Assembly (NCBI GenBank): GCA_017416805.1
Contig: JAFQBB010000039.1
Location: 62,001-126,000, forward strand
Direction of reading: 5' to 3'
Origin: Bacteroidaceae bacterium
GTDB lineage: Bacteria > Bacteroidota > Bacteroidia > Bacteroidales > Bacteroidaceae
DNA length: 64,000 nucleotides
The position numbers and the translations under genes are program-made. Below are positions 9,381-19,320 of the stretch, one piece after another; within the stretch, counting starts at the first letter, position 1, and the number at the start of each line of letters is the position of its first letter. The notes beneath the pieces are model-generated. The model saw only the letters and a list, made by a program, of their open reading frames with translations, ran no database searches and had not been told where the DNA came from.

Positions 9381-11234
9381 ATGAAACATATATTGACAAG
9401 TATATTGGCCGTTTTGATGGGGGCATCTCTCTCTGCTCAGGAGGTGTGCTTGGATATCGATTTTACCCAAGGCATACCCAGTAAGTTCACCCTTATTTGC
9501 AATGACGAGATGCCGGTTAATGGAGCAGGCTTTAAAAACATTTTTCCAAAAATGCAATGGTTTGTCGAGGCGGCTGAGTGTGCCGATGGCATGGCTGTAT
9601 TCAGTACGTCGCGCCGCACCTTTGATTTGCCTACTGATAACTGGCTGATAACTCCGGAACTCTCTCTGCCTTCAGAAAATATATGGCTGAAGTGGACAGC
9701 ACGCTCCATCCACAATCATCTTCGCGATGGCTACAAAGTGATGATTTCAACAGAGTCAGACGTTGACCTTGACAGTTTCAAGGAACTGAAAACCGTTGAA
9801 GCAGAAGAGTATCTCTGGACTGAACATATCCTATCTTTGCAGGAGTATGCCGGACAGAAAGTACGTATAGCGTTTGTGCACAACAGCCAGAATAAGTTCT
9901 TGCTGGCCATTGATGACATCTTTGTGGGGCAACCGGCCGAGGCCGATTTCATTGTAGAGGACAATACCCAACGTTTTGCTGGTAATGTAGCAACGGTATC
10001 CGTCACAGGAAAGGTGATGAATAGTGGCATTGAGCATGGAAGTTATGCTTTTACATGTGTTGTTGACGGTACTGATGTGTTGCAAAGTCCGGCTTTTGAT
10101 GTTGCCTGGAAGACAGGCGAGGAATATCCGTTTGAGTTTGAAGTGCCTGTACAGGTGGGCAAGGCTACCCATTACAAAGTGATGATAGGCGAACATACCA
10201 TTGTCGAGGACAGCATCATCTGCTCACATTATCCCCGTACACTGTTTTTGGAGAAGGCTACCGGTGCGTGGTGTGTCAACTGTCCGGAAATGATTTCCTA
10301 TATTCAAGAGTTGGAGGAACGCTATGGCGAAAATATCGTGTGTGTAGAAGTTCATGGTCCTGAAGGATATGGGGGTGACATTTGGGCATACGCTCCTTAT
10401 TATAACGGAATGAAGACTAACAGCTTGCCGACAGTATTGTTCAATCGCGATCGTACCAACCCTCTCTACAAGTCGGAAAAGAGCAATGTCACGTTGAAAA
10501 AGGTCATTAGCGACCCGACAGTTGCTATGGTAGAGGCTGAAGCCGATTGTCCGGTGGGCGATTCAATAAAAGTTACGGCTAAAGTGACATTTGCGAACAA
10601 TACGGACAATTCATCCGACAAGTTCCGTATAGGGTATGCTTTGATTGAAAAGGTGGCTCAGTCTGAAACAATGCGCCAAATCAATGGTTGCGAGTCGTTG
10701 CGTCATGGAGAGTTCTACTATATGAAAAGTCCGGTCGCTTCTGACCTGATGTTCTATAGCAATGTGGTTCGTAGCGATTGCAAGGCATTTGTGGGAGTCA
10801 AGAAAAGTTTGCCGGTTTCGATTAAAAGTGAGGAGGAGAATCTTAATACTGCAGTGTTGAATATTCCTGCTACGGTTTCCAATCGTGCCAATTTGGCCGT
10901 TGTAGCCATTGTTATGAACTATTATACCGATGAAGTTCTGAATGTGACCGAGGTGAAAGTACCTTTGGATCCTCAGTCTGTTTCTCCACTTTTGGCAGGA
11001 CAGAAGAATGAAGAACCTGTCATTACAGTTCATGCCGGTGGAACTTTCCGGGTCAGCTGTCCGGAGCAAATTCCTTTCGAGGTGGCAATCTATTCGGTCG
11101 ATGGTCGTCAGGTGACAGTGTGGACAGGCAATGGCTCTGCCGAGAAGGATTTGTCCGGTATTCTGCAAGGAGGAATCTATCTGGTACGCGTATCTCAGGC
11201 TTCTCATGTGTGGACAAGAAAAATTGTATTTTGA
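9381..11234 (+). CDS. Exported choice-of-anchor J / Omp28-like thioredoxin-fold protein with sorting domain
   Basis: About 617 residues. A second ATG at 9369 is equally possible; both give a signal peptide (HILTSILAVLMGASLSAQ). Residues about 25-180 form a choice-of-anchor J (cleaved-adhesin-like) beta domain with WLITPELSLPS and the closing LLAIDDIFVG. Near the middle a thioredoxin-like Omp28-type domain carries C298-V-N-C301 after GAW. The last 75 residues (GGIYLVRVSQ...TRKIVF) are a T9SS-like sorting domain. It follows the previous gene by 68 bases with no terminator, so co-transcription is likely. A surface redox or disulfide role is possible from the CxxC but unproven. Confidence 0.8.
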   Translation: MKHILTSILAVLMGASLSAQEVCLDIDFTQGIPSKFTLICNDEMPVNGAGFKNIFPKMQWFVEAAECADGMAVFSTSRRTFDLPTDNWLITPELSLPSENIWLKWTARSIHNHLRDGYKVMISTESDVDLDSFKELKTVEAEEYLWTEHILSLQEYAGQKVRIAFVHNSQNKFLLAIDDIFVGQPAEADFIVEDNTQRFAGNVATVSVTGKVMNSGIEHGSYAFTCVVDGTDVLQSPAFDVAWKTGEEYPFEFEVPVQVGKATHYKVMIGEHTIVEDSIICSHYPRTLFLEKATGAWCVNCPEMISYIQELEERYGENIVCVEVHGPEGYGGDIWAYAPYYNGMKTNSLPTVLFNRDRTNPLYKSEKSNVTLKKVISDPTVAMVEAEADCPVGDSIKVTAKVTFANNTDNSSDKFRIGYALIEKVAQSETMRQINGCESLRHGEFYYMKSPVASDLMFYSNVVRSDCKAFVGVKKSLPVSIKSEEENLNTAVLNIPATVSNRANLAVVAIVMNYYTDEVLNVTEVKVPLDPQSVSPLLAGQKNEEPVITVHAGGTFRVSCPEQIPFEVAIYSVDGRQVTVWTGNGSAEKDLSGILQGGIYLVRVSQASHVWTRKIVF

Positions 11235-11273
11235 CTTTAATAAAGAATATAAACATATAACAACTGAGCATAA

Positions 11274-14200
11274 ATGAAAAAAATGAATCTGCTAATCAGT
11301 GCTTCGCTCCTTGTATCGGGGCTTGTGGCACAGAACAACGTACAGATACTTGTTGGACCGGATGTCCAGGTTGAGTATCAGGTTGTGAACATGTCGGCCA
11401 ACGGACGTTGGGCATGTGGTAATGTGAATGATGGCGATGGCCGTGGTTTTGTGTGGGACTTGGTGAACGACAAGATAACTATGCTTGCTCCCATCGGTCA
11501 GTTTGCTCCGGTGTTGGATGTCTCCAACGATGGTACTTTGGTCGGTACATTCATCAGCAATGAGGCTACTGCCAACGGAGCAGCCGTTGAGGTGGGTGGT
11601 TACTACAAGGATGGCAAGTGGCACTATCTGCCAGGCTGTGGTATAGCGAATGGTATCAGTGACAACGGGCAGTACATTGCCGGTATATCTGTTACAGATG
11701 GCTATCGTATGGCCACATGGACTCTTGATGGTACAATGACATTGTGGGATAATTATTCCCATAGGTCGGGTGACTATGGCAGTGGTGGATATGATGTCAA
11801 CAATGATGGTACAATGGTTTGCGGTTATGGCGGTCATCCCGTAAAGAAAAACCGCACTCCGGCTCTTTGGGTTATAAATGAAGAGACAGGAACGCGCGAC
11901 TCCGTTTTGATGGATTATGCCAATGTCGGTCCCTTTGCCGTAGCATGGAACTTCTCCCCTGATGGTACCAAGGTTTCTGCCGATAAGGTTGTCTATGATG
12001 TGACCACCCGGACAGCGAAAAGAATAGACCTTACAGGTATTTACGATGTGAAGACAGGCGAGAAGAAAGACTTCCTGTATGGGTATGAATTCTTCCGCAT
12101 AACCAACAATGGCAATATTGTGGGACATTACACTACGGGTATGCAGGATTACCAGCATGCAGCCTATGTGGTGGATGGAAAGATTTATGATTTGGCCGAT
12201 TATTTGGAGGTCAACTATGGCGCAAACCTTGAAGGTTGGACATTGCTGGAATGTACAGGTATATCTGAAGATGAGAAAATGTTTGCCGTGAATGCTTATG
12301 ATACATCCGCTATTCCCCATCCGTTGATTATCAATCTCAATGCCAATCTGACTAATCCGGCTCCTACTTCACTGAATGTGACCCATTTGGAGGGGACTGA
12401 CGTGTGCCGCATTACTTGGGAAGCACCTTTGGCCAATGTGGAAGGAGTAAAGGCTTATAAAGTATGGCGCAATGATGCCGTAGTGGCAGAACTGTCTAAG
12501 GGCGAATACACTTATTACGACCGCAATTTGGCAAATGGCACATACGAATATACCATTTCTGCTGTTTATGAGGCCGATGAATCAGCCAAGTGTGCATCAG
12601 CAACGGTTGCTGTGGCCAATTTTGCCTTCAAGGCTCCCCGTTCCGTATCAGCCATTATGGCAGGTATCAGCGATGTGCGTCTTTCATGGAATGCACCGCT
12701 TGCCAACCGTCCGGCTCTGAAATATGGTTCTCCCAAACAAGATGTGGCTTCTTTCGGTGGTGGTGAATACAGTTTTGAGCAGGCTGTCCGTTTCGAGGCT
12801 GCCGACTTGGCCGTTTATGGCAAGCAAATTACTGATATCAGTTTCTATCCTATGAGCAGACAGAACAGTTGGACGGTAAATTTCTATACCGCTAAGGATA
12901 CGGCTCTTTTCGCTACCGAGACATTGGATGCTTCCAATCTTACGTATGGTGTGGAGAATACTGTCCGTTTGAAGAGTCCTGTTACTGTACCTGCAGGCGA
13001 GGATATCTATGTGGGTATTTTTGTTGACGTGACCGGTTATGGTGGTTACACCATTTTGGGTGCAATTTTCAACACTTGCCGTGCCGGATATACCGATTTG
13101 CTCCGTCGTCAGGGCGAACCCAGATTCATGTCTCTCTATGAGAATGCTATCACCGACCCGAATGGTGCTTATGAGTATCCTCTCACTTTCCCCATCGGTA
13201 TCTGTTTCGGTGATGCCGCTTCGTTGGAGAATAACAATGTGGCTTCTTATAAAATTTATACGGATGGTGCAGAGGTTCAAACTACCGAACGTTTGAATGC
13301 TCGTCTGAAGAGTGTGGCCGAAGGTGAACATACCTTTGGTGTAGCTGCTGTGTATAGCAATGGTACGGAGACTCTTCCTGCAAATGTAAGTATGAATGTG
13401 ACCAAGAATACGGCAGCTTACAAGGGTATTACCGATCCTGTTTTGACTGTTAGCGATGATTTGACATTGACCGCCACATGGGAGACTCCGGTCGAGGACG
13501 ATGAAACCTTCATTACATACGCCGGCGACACAAATGCCAGAACTATGGCACCGGGTGAAGCCGAAGGTTACAGCTGTCTGTTGGCTGCAGTGTATGACAA
13601 TGACAATTTGGGTGACTATACAGATTATCTCATTACAGATTTGAAGTTCTTCCCCACAGGCGATGCAGACTTCCTGCTTATTCTGGAAGAGAATGGTAAA
13701 GCTGTGGCCGAAGTGGAGATTTTCCGTGGCGAAGGCTATACTAAGGGAATGTGGAACACCTTCAAGTTGGACGAACCGGTAGTAGTCAAGGCCGGTGCTG
13801 AGTATAAGTTCATCATTGACGTATGGCAAGTCACTCCCGGTGAGGCTCCTGTGGGTATGGATGACCTTCCTGCCTTCGAGAACGAGTCTGATCTCTATTC
13901 TTCGGACAATGGTGCCACTTACACTTCTATTTCTACAACCCAGTCATCCGATGGAAATGGAAACTGGATGATGGGACTTGTTATCCGTTCGGCCGAAATC
14001 CAACCACTTCCTGTTGTAGGATATGAGGTGTATGTTGATAGAAAGGCTGTGTCCGAAACTCCTCAAACTGCTACCACCTTCTCACAAAAGTTGGAAGAAG
14101 GAACACATAATTTCCGTGTGGATGTAGTGTATGAAGGTTTTGGTTCAGTGAAAGGTTCTACCAAGTTCATCACCTTGTCAACAGGTGTTGACGGAGCAGA

Positions 14201-14411
14201 GTTGGCTCCTGTGGTGATTGAATCTACCGATACGGAGATTGCCGTTCTTGGTGGTGATGTGACAAGCGTAAGTGTATATAGCACAACAGGTACGTTGATG
14301 GCTCAGGCCGGTGGCGCTACGCTGAATATTGCCAACATAGAGAGTGGTGTATATATTCTGACTGCAGTCGTTGACGGTAAAGAACTGACACGCAAAATAA
14401 CAGTAAAATAA
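11274..14411 (+). CDS. Exported fibronectin-III-like multidomain protein with sorting domain
   Basis: A 1045-residue exported protein starting MKKMNLLISASLLVSGLVAQ. The first 350 residues contain repeated short blades of the WACGNV.DGDGRGFVWDL and ISDNGQYIAGIS kind, like the HAF/beta-propeller repeats of extracellular proteins. Then come FN3-like modules (ITWEAPLANVEGVKAYKVWRN; LSWNAPLANRPALKYG) and two jelly-roll-like parts (ISFYPMSRQNSWTVNFYT; LKFFPTGDADFLLILEE). The tail ESGVYILTAVVDGKELTRKITV matches the sorting domain of its neighbours. It starts 39 bases after the previous stop. Probable surface-anchored adhesin or binding protein; ligand unknown. Confidence 0.78.
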   Translation: MKKMNLLISASLLVSGLVAQNNVQILVGPDVQVEYQVVNMSANGRWACGNVNDGDGRGFVWDLVNDKITMLAPIGQFAPVLDVSNDGTLVGTFISNEATANGAAVEVGGYYKDGKWHYLPGCGIANGISDNGQYIAGISVTDGYRMATWTLDGTMTLWDNYSHRSGDYGSGGYDVNNDGTMVCGYGGHPVKKNRTPALWVINEETGTRDSVLMDYANVGPFAVAWNFSPDGTKVSADKVVYDVTTRTAKRIDLTGIYDVKTGEKKDFLYGYEFFRITNNGNIVGHYTTGMQDYQHAAYVVDGKIYDLADYLEVNYGANLEGWTLLECTGISEDEKMFAVNAYDTSAIPHPLIINLNANLTNPAPTSLNVTHLEGTDVCRITWEAPLANVEGVKAYKVWRNDAVVAELSKGEYTYYDRNLANGTYEYTISAVYEADESAKCASATVAVANFAFKAPRSVSAIMAGISDVRLSWNAPLANRPALKYGSPKQDVASFGGGEYSFEQAVRFEAADLAVYGKQITDISFYPMSRQNSWTVNFYTAKDTALFATETLDASNLTYGVENTVRLKSPVTVPAGEDIYVGIFVDVTGYGGYTILGAIFNTCRAGYTDLLRRQGEPRFMSLYENAITDPNGAYEYPLTFPIGICFGDAASLENNNVASYKIYTDGAEVQTTERLNARLKSVAEGEHTFGVAAVYSNGTETLPANVSMNVTKNTAAYKGITDPVLTVSDDLTLTATWETPVEDDETFITYAGDTNARTMAPGEAEGYSCLLAAVYDNDNLGDYTDYLITDLKFFPTGDADFLLILEENGKAVAEVEIFRGEGYTKGMWNTFKLDEPVVVKAGAEYKFIIDVWQVTPGEAPVGMDDLPAFENESDLYSSDNGATYTSISTTQSSDGNGNWMMGLVIRSAEIQPLPVVGYEVYVDRKAVSETPQTATTFSQKLEEGTHNFRVDVVYEGFGSVKGSTKFITLSTGVDGAELAPVVIESTDTEIAVLGGDVTSVSVYSTTGTLMAQAGGATLNIANIESGVYILTAVVDGKELTRKITVK

Positions 14412-14423
14412 TTCGTGTGCAAT

Positions 14424-14471
14424 GTGCCAATGTACCGGTGTGTCAGCAATGACCATGCGGCACATTGGCAC
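14424..14471. repeat. Inverted repeat between exported-protein genes
   Basis: GTGCCAATGT (14424-14433) and ACATTGGCAC (14462-14471) are perfect 10-bp arms around 28 bases, set in low-complexity sequence with further CAATGT and CACATT echoes. There is no T-run, so it is a repeat or attenuator rather than a convincing terminator. Confidence 0.5.
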
Positions 14472-14520
14472 TTTGAATATTGCAACATTGGTCAATTATC
14501 ACATTATCACATTGAATATT

Positions 14521-16407
14521 ATGAAACTATTGAGTAAATCATTATTGTTGGCCGGAGCACTCCTGATTGGGACTACGGCTATGGCTCAAGTTACCCTTGG
14601 CTACACCGATGGGACGATTAATCGTTCAAAATCTTTCCGTTTGGGTACGGCAGAAAAACAGGGTATGGCCATATATCTGGATGCCGAAAAGGCAAAAATG
14701 TTGAAGGGGGCCACGATCAAGTCTGTTCTTACTTGTGTGGCAACTACGTTTGTTGAAGGTCAGGTCCTTTTTATTTCTAAGGATTTGGGCGGAACGCCTC
14801 TCTATACCCAAAGTTTTAAACCGGGTAATGCCAGTCGTTTCACAACCTACAATCTTACCACTCCTTATGTGTTTGATGGCGAGCCTTGTTACATTGGTTG
14901 GGTTGGCGATGCCGACCTTTCATATCCGGCTCTTTCGTTTGACATGAGTAAGGATTTTGCTCCCGGTACTTGTTGGGGGTATATGAACGATGGTTGGGTG
15001 GATGTCTCTTCTGCCGGATACGGTGCGCCCAATATCCGTATTGTGGTCGATGGTGTGGAAGGGTTTGTTGACCTTACGGCGAAGCCTCTTTCAACCACCG
15101 GTTATCAGAAAGCCGGAACGCCGCAGGTGTTTGGCGGGCAGTTGTTCAACTTCGGTTCAGAGACGGTCACTTCGTTTGACATTACATGCAAGTTGGGCAA
15201 TGGCGAACCGATGGTAACTTCTGTCACAGGTGTTTCGCTGAAAAGCGGTGCAGTCTATGATTTTACTCTGCCCGAGTATCTTACCGATGAATCCGGCGAG
15301 TTGGAGTTGGAGATTTCCGTTGGCAACATCAATGGAGTGGCCGATGCCGATGTTTCCGACAATATATCCAAGAGTTCCACCTATTTCTATCCGGCCGATG
15401 TCCAGAAGAAAGTCCTTGTAGAGGTCTTTACCGGTCAGGCTTGTGGTAACTGTCCTGCGGGACATACCGCCTTGGCCAATGCCATGAAGGGCATGGAGGA
15501 CGACTTCATTGAGGTGGCCCATCATGCCGGCTATTATCCCGATGCCTTCTCTATGGCCGAAAGTTGGGAGTATGTATGGCTTTATGGAAGTTCCGGCTCG
15601 TATGCTCCAGGCGCCACTTTCAATCGTACCGAGACGGTCAGCTCGTCTGACAAGCCTTCGGTGGTGTTTGCCAGCAACTCCCAGTCTTCTTGCAATGCGG
15701 CGGTGCAGGCATTCCGCGATGTACAGCCCTATGTTGATCTTAAGATGTACAATGAGTTCGATGAGGCCACTCGCAAAGGTACGGTGACGGTAGATGTGTT
15801 TACCTATGTCAGTCCATCCGATGCTATCCATGCCTTGAATGTATGGCTTGTACAGGACGGTCTGGTAGGTTATCAGGCCAGTGGTGGTGCCGAGTATGTA
15901 CACAATCATGTATTTTGTGGTGCATTGACCAACAGTGCTTGGGGACAGCAGCTTCCCCTTGTGCCTGGCGAGACGGTGCGCCGCACTTTCCAGTACGAGA
16001 TTCCCGATGAGATGTACCCCACCTATTACGAAGATTCTTTGGACCGTTCTTTCCCCGCAGTGCCTGCCAATATGCAATTGGTAGCCTTTGTAAGCGATGT
16101 CAGTTCAACCGACCCCTTGGCTTGCAATGTCTATAATGCGGCAAAGATTGAGGTTCTTGCTGATAATATGGCTGAAGGTGTCGAGGAAATGGAGGCTGTA
16201 CAGTCCAACGCGGTTGTTTCTGTAAGTGGTAATACAGTGAATTTGCTTGGCGAACATGCTGGTGCAGAGGTCTATAGTGTGACAGGTTCTGAGGCGGCGC
16301 GAATAAATGCAGGCGAACAGTCATTTACGCTTTCTGCCGGCATATACCTTGTTCGTGTCCGTCAAGTCAACGGAGCAGTAACTGTTTGTAAGTTGGTTAT
16401 CCGATAA
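14521..16407 (+). CDS. Omp28-related exported thioredoxin-fold protein with sorting domain
   Basis: A 628-residue exported protein. The ATG at 14521 gives MKLLSKSLLLAGALLIGTTAMAQ, a good signal peptide; upstream in-frame starts lie in the intergenic repeat. The N-terminal 200 residues are a beta-sandwich of unknown type. The centre carries an Omp28-type segment VLVEVFTGQACGNCPAGHTAL with C308-G-N-C311, the family hallmark. The end SAGIYLVRVRQVNGAVTVCKLVIR-like tail is the sorting domain. It is a paralogue in architecture of the 9381-11234 product, giving two CxxC proteins in one block. Localisation at the outer surface is inferred. Confidence 0.82.
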   Translation: MKLLSKSLLLAGALLIGTTAMAQVTLGYTDGTINRSKSFRLGTAEKQGMAIYLDAEKAKMLKGATIKSVLTCVATTFVEGQVLFISKDLGGTPLYTQSFKPGNASRFTTYNLTTPYVFDGEPCYIGWVGDADLSYPALSFDMSKDFAPGTCWGYMNDGWVDVSSAGYGAPNIRIVVDGVEGFVDLTAKPLSTTGYQKAGTPQVFGGQLFNFGSETVTSFDITCKLGNGEPMVTSVTGVSLKSGAVYDFTLPEYLTDESGELELEISVGNINGVADADVSDNISKSSTYFYPADVQKKVLVEVFTGQACGNCPAGHTALANAMKGMEDDFIEVAHHAGYYPDAFSMAESWEYVWLYGSSGSYAPGATFNRTETVSSSDKPSVVFASNSQSSCNAAVQAFRDVQPYVDLKMYNEFDEATRKGTVTVDVFTYVSPSDAIHALNVWLVQDGLVGYQASGGAEYVHNHVFCGALTNSAWGQQLPLVPGETVRRTFQYEIPDEMYPTYYEDSLDRSFPAVPANMQLVAFVSDVSSTDPLACNVYNAAKIEVLADNMAEGVEEMEAVQSNAVVSVSGNTVNLLGEHAGAEVYSVTGSEAARINAGEQSFTLSAGIYLVRVRQVNGAVTVCKLVIR

Positions 16408-16422
16408 ATATTGTGTGCTACG

Positions 16423-16460
16423 AAGGGTAATACTCGTTTCTCGGGTGTTGCCCTTTTGTT
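16423..16460 (+). terminator. Probable rho-independent terminator
   Basis: AAGGGTAA (16423-16430) pairs with TTGCCCTT (16448-16455) with one G-U pair, and the inner ACTCG pairs with CGGGT, giving a 13-bp interrupted stem followed by TTGTTT. It would end the four-gene transcript before the subtilase gene. Confidence 0.6.
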
Positions 16461-16555
16461 TACGTATAAAAAATAGTAATCTTGTGGCTTGAAGATGCCC
16501 TTCTTTTCTTTGTAAGAATAGTAATCCTCCTGCCCAAAATCCATTTTTTTTCGGA

Positions 16556-18757
16556 ATGAAACGAATATCAATTTTAGTTGTGACCTTGCTTGCCTTTGCC
16601 ACAGTGTGGGGGCAGAGCAAGGTTTCACCTTTTACAGCCCACCGTATGCGTGGACAGCAGGTCCAGACGCGTACCCAGTCTGTTCCTGACGAAGTGGTAA
16701 GTGCCTATCTTCATACGGTAGGCAATCCTGACATTGCGGCCCTCGAGGCTTTGGGTGTGAAAGTCAATCTTCAGCTCGATGGTATCCTGACGGCGCGTCT
16801 TCCCCTCAGTGCCATTCCTGCATTGGAGCAGTTGGAGTTTGTAAAATACATAGAGGCTGGTGTTCCTGTTCGTCAGATGCTTGACAAGGCACGTCCTGCA
16901 GCCGGTGTAGATAAGGTGCATGCCGCCGAAGGGCTTGACATGGCCTATACCGGCAAGGGAGTAGTGGTAGGTGTCATTGACGGAGGTTTCGACTATACCC
17001 ATCCTGCCTTCCGTGACCGCGATGGTAATTTGCGTATCAAACGTGTGTGGGAGCAATGTCATGAAGGCGAAGGATATACCCCACCCGAAGGCTTCAGCTA
17101 TGGCAGTGAATTTTCTGACCCTGCTGTGATTCTTGCAGCAGGAGGCGATGTGGCAAACAATTCTCATGGCACACACGTGACTAATATTGCGGCAGGCAGT
17201 GATGCGTCTATCGAATCACCCTATTATGGTATTGCGACCGAGGCTGATATTGTATTGGTCAGCAACCGTTATGCAAGCGGTGATACGGCGATACTCCAGA
17301 TGACCGACAATGCCAATATTTCGGATGCTATTGCCTATATCTATAAGTATGCCGAATCTGTAGGAAAGCCTTGTGTCATCAATATGAGTTTGGGTAATCA
17401 TATTGGGCCGCACGATGGTACTTCTACCTTCGACCGCGTGGCTGACCAACTTCAAGGTCCAGGTCGTCTGCTGGTCGGGTCGGTGGGAAATAACGGAGGA
17501 AAACCCATTCATGTCTCCAAAACTTTTTCCGGTACCGATGATACCGCACTTAAGTTTTTCGTAAAGAAAAGTAAGAATTCGAAAGGTGAGGAGTATGATT
17601 GGGATATAGTTGCTGGGTCGCGTGTGGAAATTTGGGGCGATGCTAGTCTCTCTTTTGACCTTCACCTGTCCGTACTTGGCATAGTTGGTGGTGAATACGA
17701 TGAGAAGGTAAAGACCGAAGTCCTGACAGTGGGTGAAGATGGAGGCATTACCAAAGAACTGGACTTGAGGAACGGTTCGAGCTGTGTGGGTAGTGTTCTT
17801 GTCACTACCGAGGTGAATCCGTTGAACGGTCGTCCGCATGCTTTGTTGACATTCAATGTGCAAAAAACGTCAACAAATCGTGTAATAGGTATAATTGTCA
17901 CTCCTCGTCAGGCATCAACAGTTCATGCTTGGGCTGAGGGATTCCTTGAGTTTGCCACAACGGAAGTGGATGGTTGGACAAAAGGTGACGATGCCCATTC
18001 ACTCACCGAGATTGGTGGTACAGGCAAGCGGATTATTTCTGTCGGTGCCTACGTCAGCAAGCAGACCTATCAGGTAGAGGGGGAGAACTATGAACTGGAA
18101 CTTGAAGGTGAAACGCTCGGAGCTTTAGGCTCGTTCTCCAGTTTCGGACCTACTACTGACGGACGTGTGAAGCCCGATATCATTGCACCCGGTACTTTCA
18201 TTGTGTCAGCAGTCAATTCGTACGATGCTTACAATACTCAATATCCCACCGCTTCGTCCGTAGTTTGGAACGGACGAACCTACAACTACTCCTACATGCA
18301 GGGCACTTCGATGGCCGCTCCCTTTGTCACCGGTGTCGTAGCCACCTGGTTGCAGGCTCACCCTACATTGGATAGTGATGCCATCCGTCAGGTATTGCAG
18401 AAGACAGCCATCAACGATGAATATACCACCCCCGCTACCTGCGGATACGGTAAGATTGATGCCTATGCCGGTCTGAAAGAGGTACTTGCCTTGGCTGCAG
18501 GAATTGAAGGGACTGAGGCTGATGCTACGGCAGCATCGTTTGTTGTTCGCCACGTGGGCAATGCCTTGTTGCTTTCCTTTGCCCGTCCCTTAGGACAGAC
18601 CGAAGTCCGGTTGTATGATGCATCAGGCATCCGTCTGCAAAGCCATACGTTGGATGTTTCCGAAGCCGGCCATACCTTCACACTCCCCATGCAGGACCTC
18701 CCTCACGGACTCTATCTGCTCCGTGTAGGCCACGAGACTGTCAAAGTGGTGAGGTGA
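16556..18757 (+). CDS. Subtilisin-like serine protease (S8) with sorting domain
   Basis: A 733-residue secreted protease. It has a signal peptide (MKRISILVVTLLAFATVWGQ), then an inhibitor-like propeptide (about 20-110), then the S8 catalytic domain. The triad is legible: D142 in VVVGVIDGGFDYTHP, H204 in SHGTHVTNIAAG and S585 in QGTSMAAPFVTGV. A beta insertion of about 200 residues lies between His and Ser. The tail LPHGLYLLRVGHETVKVVR is the shared sorting domain. It likely degrades host or dietary protein or processes neighbouring surface proteins, the last being inference from position. A strong terminator follows. Confidence 0.92.
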   Translation: MKRISILVVTLLAFATVWGQSKVSPFTAHRMRGQQVQTRTQSVPDEVVSAYLHTVGNPDIAALEALGVKVNLQLDGILTARLPLSAIPALEQLEFVKYIEAGVPVRQMLDKARPAAGVDKVHAAEGLDMAYTGKGVVVGVIDGGFDYTHPAFRDRDGNLRIKRVWEQCHEGEGYTPPEGFSYGSEFSDPAVILAAGGDVANNSHGTHVTNIAAGSDASIESPYYGIATEADIVLVSNRYASGDTAILQMTDNANISDAIAYIYKYAESVGKPCVINMSLGNHIGPHDGTSTFDRVADQLQGPGRLLVGSVGNNGGKPIHVSKTFSGTDDTALKFFVKKSKNSKGEEYDWDIVAGSRVEIWGDASLSFDLHLSVLGIVGGEYDEKVKTEVLTVGEDGGITKELDLRNGSSCVGSVLVTTEVNPLNGRPHALLTFNVQKTSTNRVIGIIVTPRQASTVHAWAEGFLEFATTEVDGWTKGDDAHSLTEIGGTGKRIISVGAYVSKQTYQVEGENYELELEGETLGALGSFSSFGPTTDGRVKPDIIAPGTFIVSAVNSYDAYNTQYPTASSVVWNGRTYNYSYMQGTSMAAPFVTGVVATWLQAHPTLDSDAIRQVLQKTAINDEYTTPATCGYGKIDAYAGLKEVLALAAGIEGTEADATAASFVVRHVGNALLLSFARPLGQTEVRLYDASGIRLQSHTLDVSEAGHTFTLPMQDLPHGLYLLRVGHETVKVVR

Positions 18758-18797
18758 AAATAAGGCATCTTGAATCCGTAGGGATTCAATAATTGCG

Positions 18798-18852
18798 AAT
18801 TAAAGAAGAGTTGGCTGTAGCACTCATAGCCAACTCTTCTTTAATTTTTTTT
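18798..18852 (+). terminator. Strong rho-independent terminator
   Basis: A perfect 19-bp stem (18798-18816 with 18828-18846, core AAGAAGAGTTGGCT) around an 11-base loop runs into TTTTTTT. It closes the exported-protein block. The bases up to about 19030 after it hold only a low-complexity CACAAAGACACGAAG-type stretch. Confidence 0.88.
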
Positions 18853-19071
18853 ATAGAACACAAAGACACGAAGACACAAAGTTTTTTATTACCAGACACC
18901 AATAACTTTTTTGTGATGAATCATCTGAAAAAAGTTTGTTTTTTATTTCATCCAACGCATTATTGCAACTTTTGCACAAAATACTTCGAAAAATTGTATC
19001 GTTTATACACAAAATCAAAGAATTTAGTGTAAAATGAGGATAGAAAGAGACATCATACAGCAATTCAAACA

Positions 19072-19215
19072 ATGGAAGATGATGTTCAAACCACTTTTGC
19101 CGATGTAAAGAAAAATCCCTATTCCGTCTGGCAACGTCACGAACCCCGAAACAGAGCCTTTCTCGCCGTGGCCGACGAACTGGTCCGTCAAATGCAAGAG
19201 TTGAAGGTGGCATAG
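19072..19215 (+). CDS. Possible small protein, 47 aa
   Basis: An ATG-to-TAG frame of 47 residues (MEDDVQTTFADVKKNPYSVW..., ending RQMQELKVA), acidic then basic with an amphipathic C-terminal helix. Support: it reads with balanced codons and its stop lies inside the loop of a strong terminator (19197-19240). Against: no visible ribosome site and no recognised family. A shorter overlapping frame begins at 19034 (MRIERDIIQQFKQW), which vaguely recalls the start of DUF4143 ATPases, so the area could instead be decayed coding sequence. Confidence 0.35.
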   Translation: MEDDVQTTFADVKKNPYSVWQRHEPRNRAFLAVADELVRQMQELKVA

Positions 19216-19240
19216 CCTTCAACTCTTTTTTTTTTTTTTT
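19197..19240 (+). terminator. Rho-independent terminator
   Basis: AGAGTTGAAGG (19197-19207) and CCTTCAACTCT (19216-19226) form a perfect 11-bp stem around 8 bases, followed by a run of 14 T. It shows that a transcript arrives here from the left, supporting a small gene or RNA just upstream. Confidence 0.85.
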
Positions 19241-19320
19241 TGTTTTCAACCATCTGATTTTCAATGTAATATTTCTTACATGCACGTTTCGGATTTTCCC
19301 GCCAAAGCGTCCCGAATTAT

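Noticed and set aside
11292..13829. Two long minus-strand frames (342 and 381 codons) opposite the 1045-aa exported protein
   Set aside because: They are antisense shadows of a repeat-rich gene with good signal peptide and sorting domain; composition is Ile/Cys/His-rich without domains.
18793..19032. 79-codon plus-strand frame
   Set aside because: It starts within the terminator hairpin after the subtilase gene and covers low-complexity sequence.
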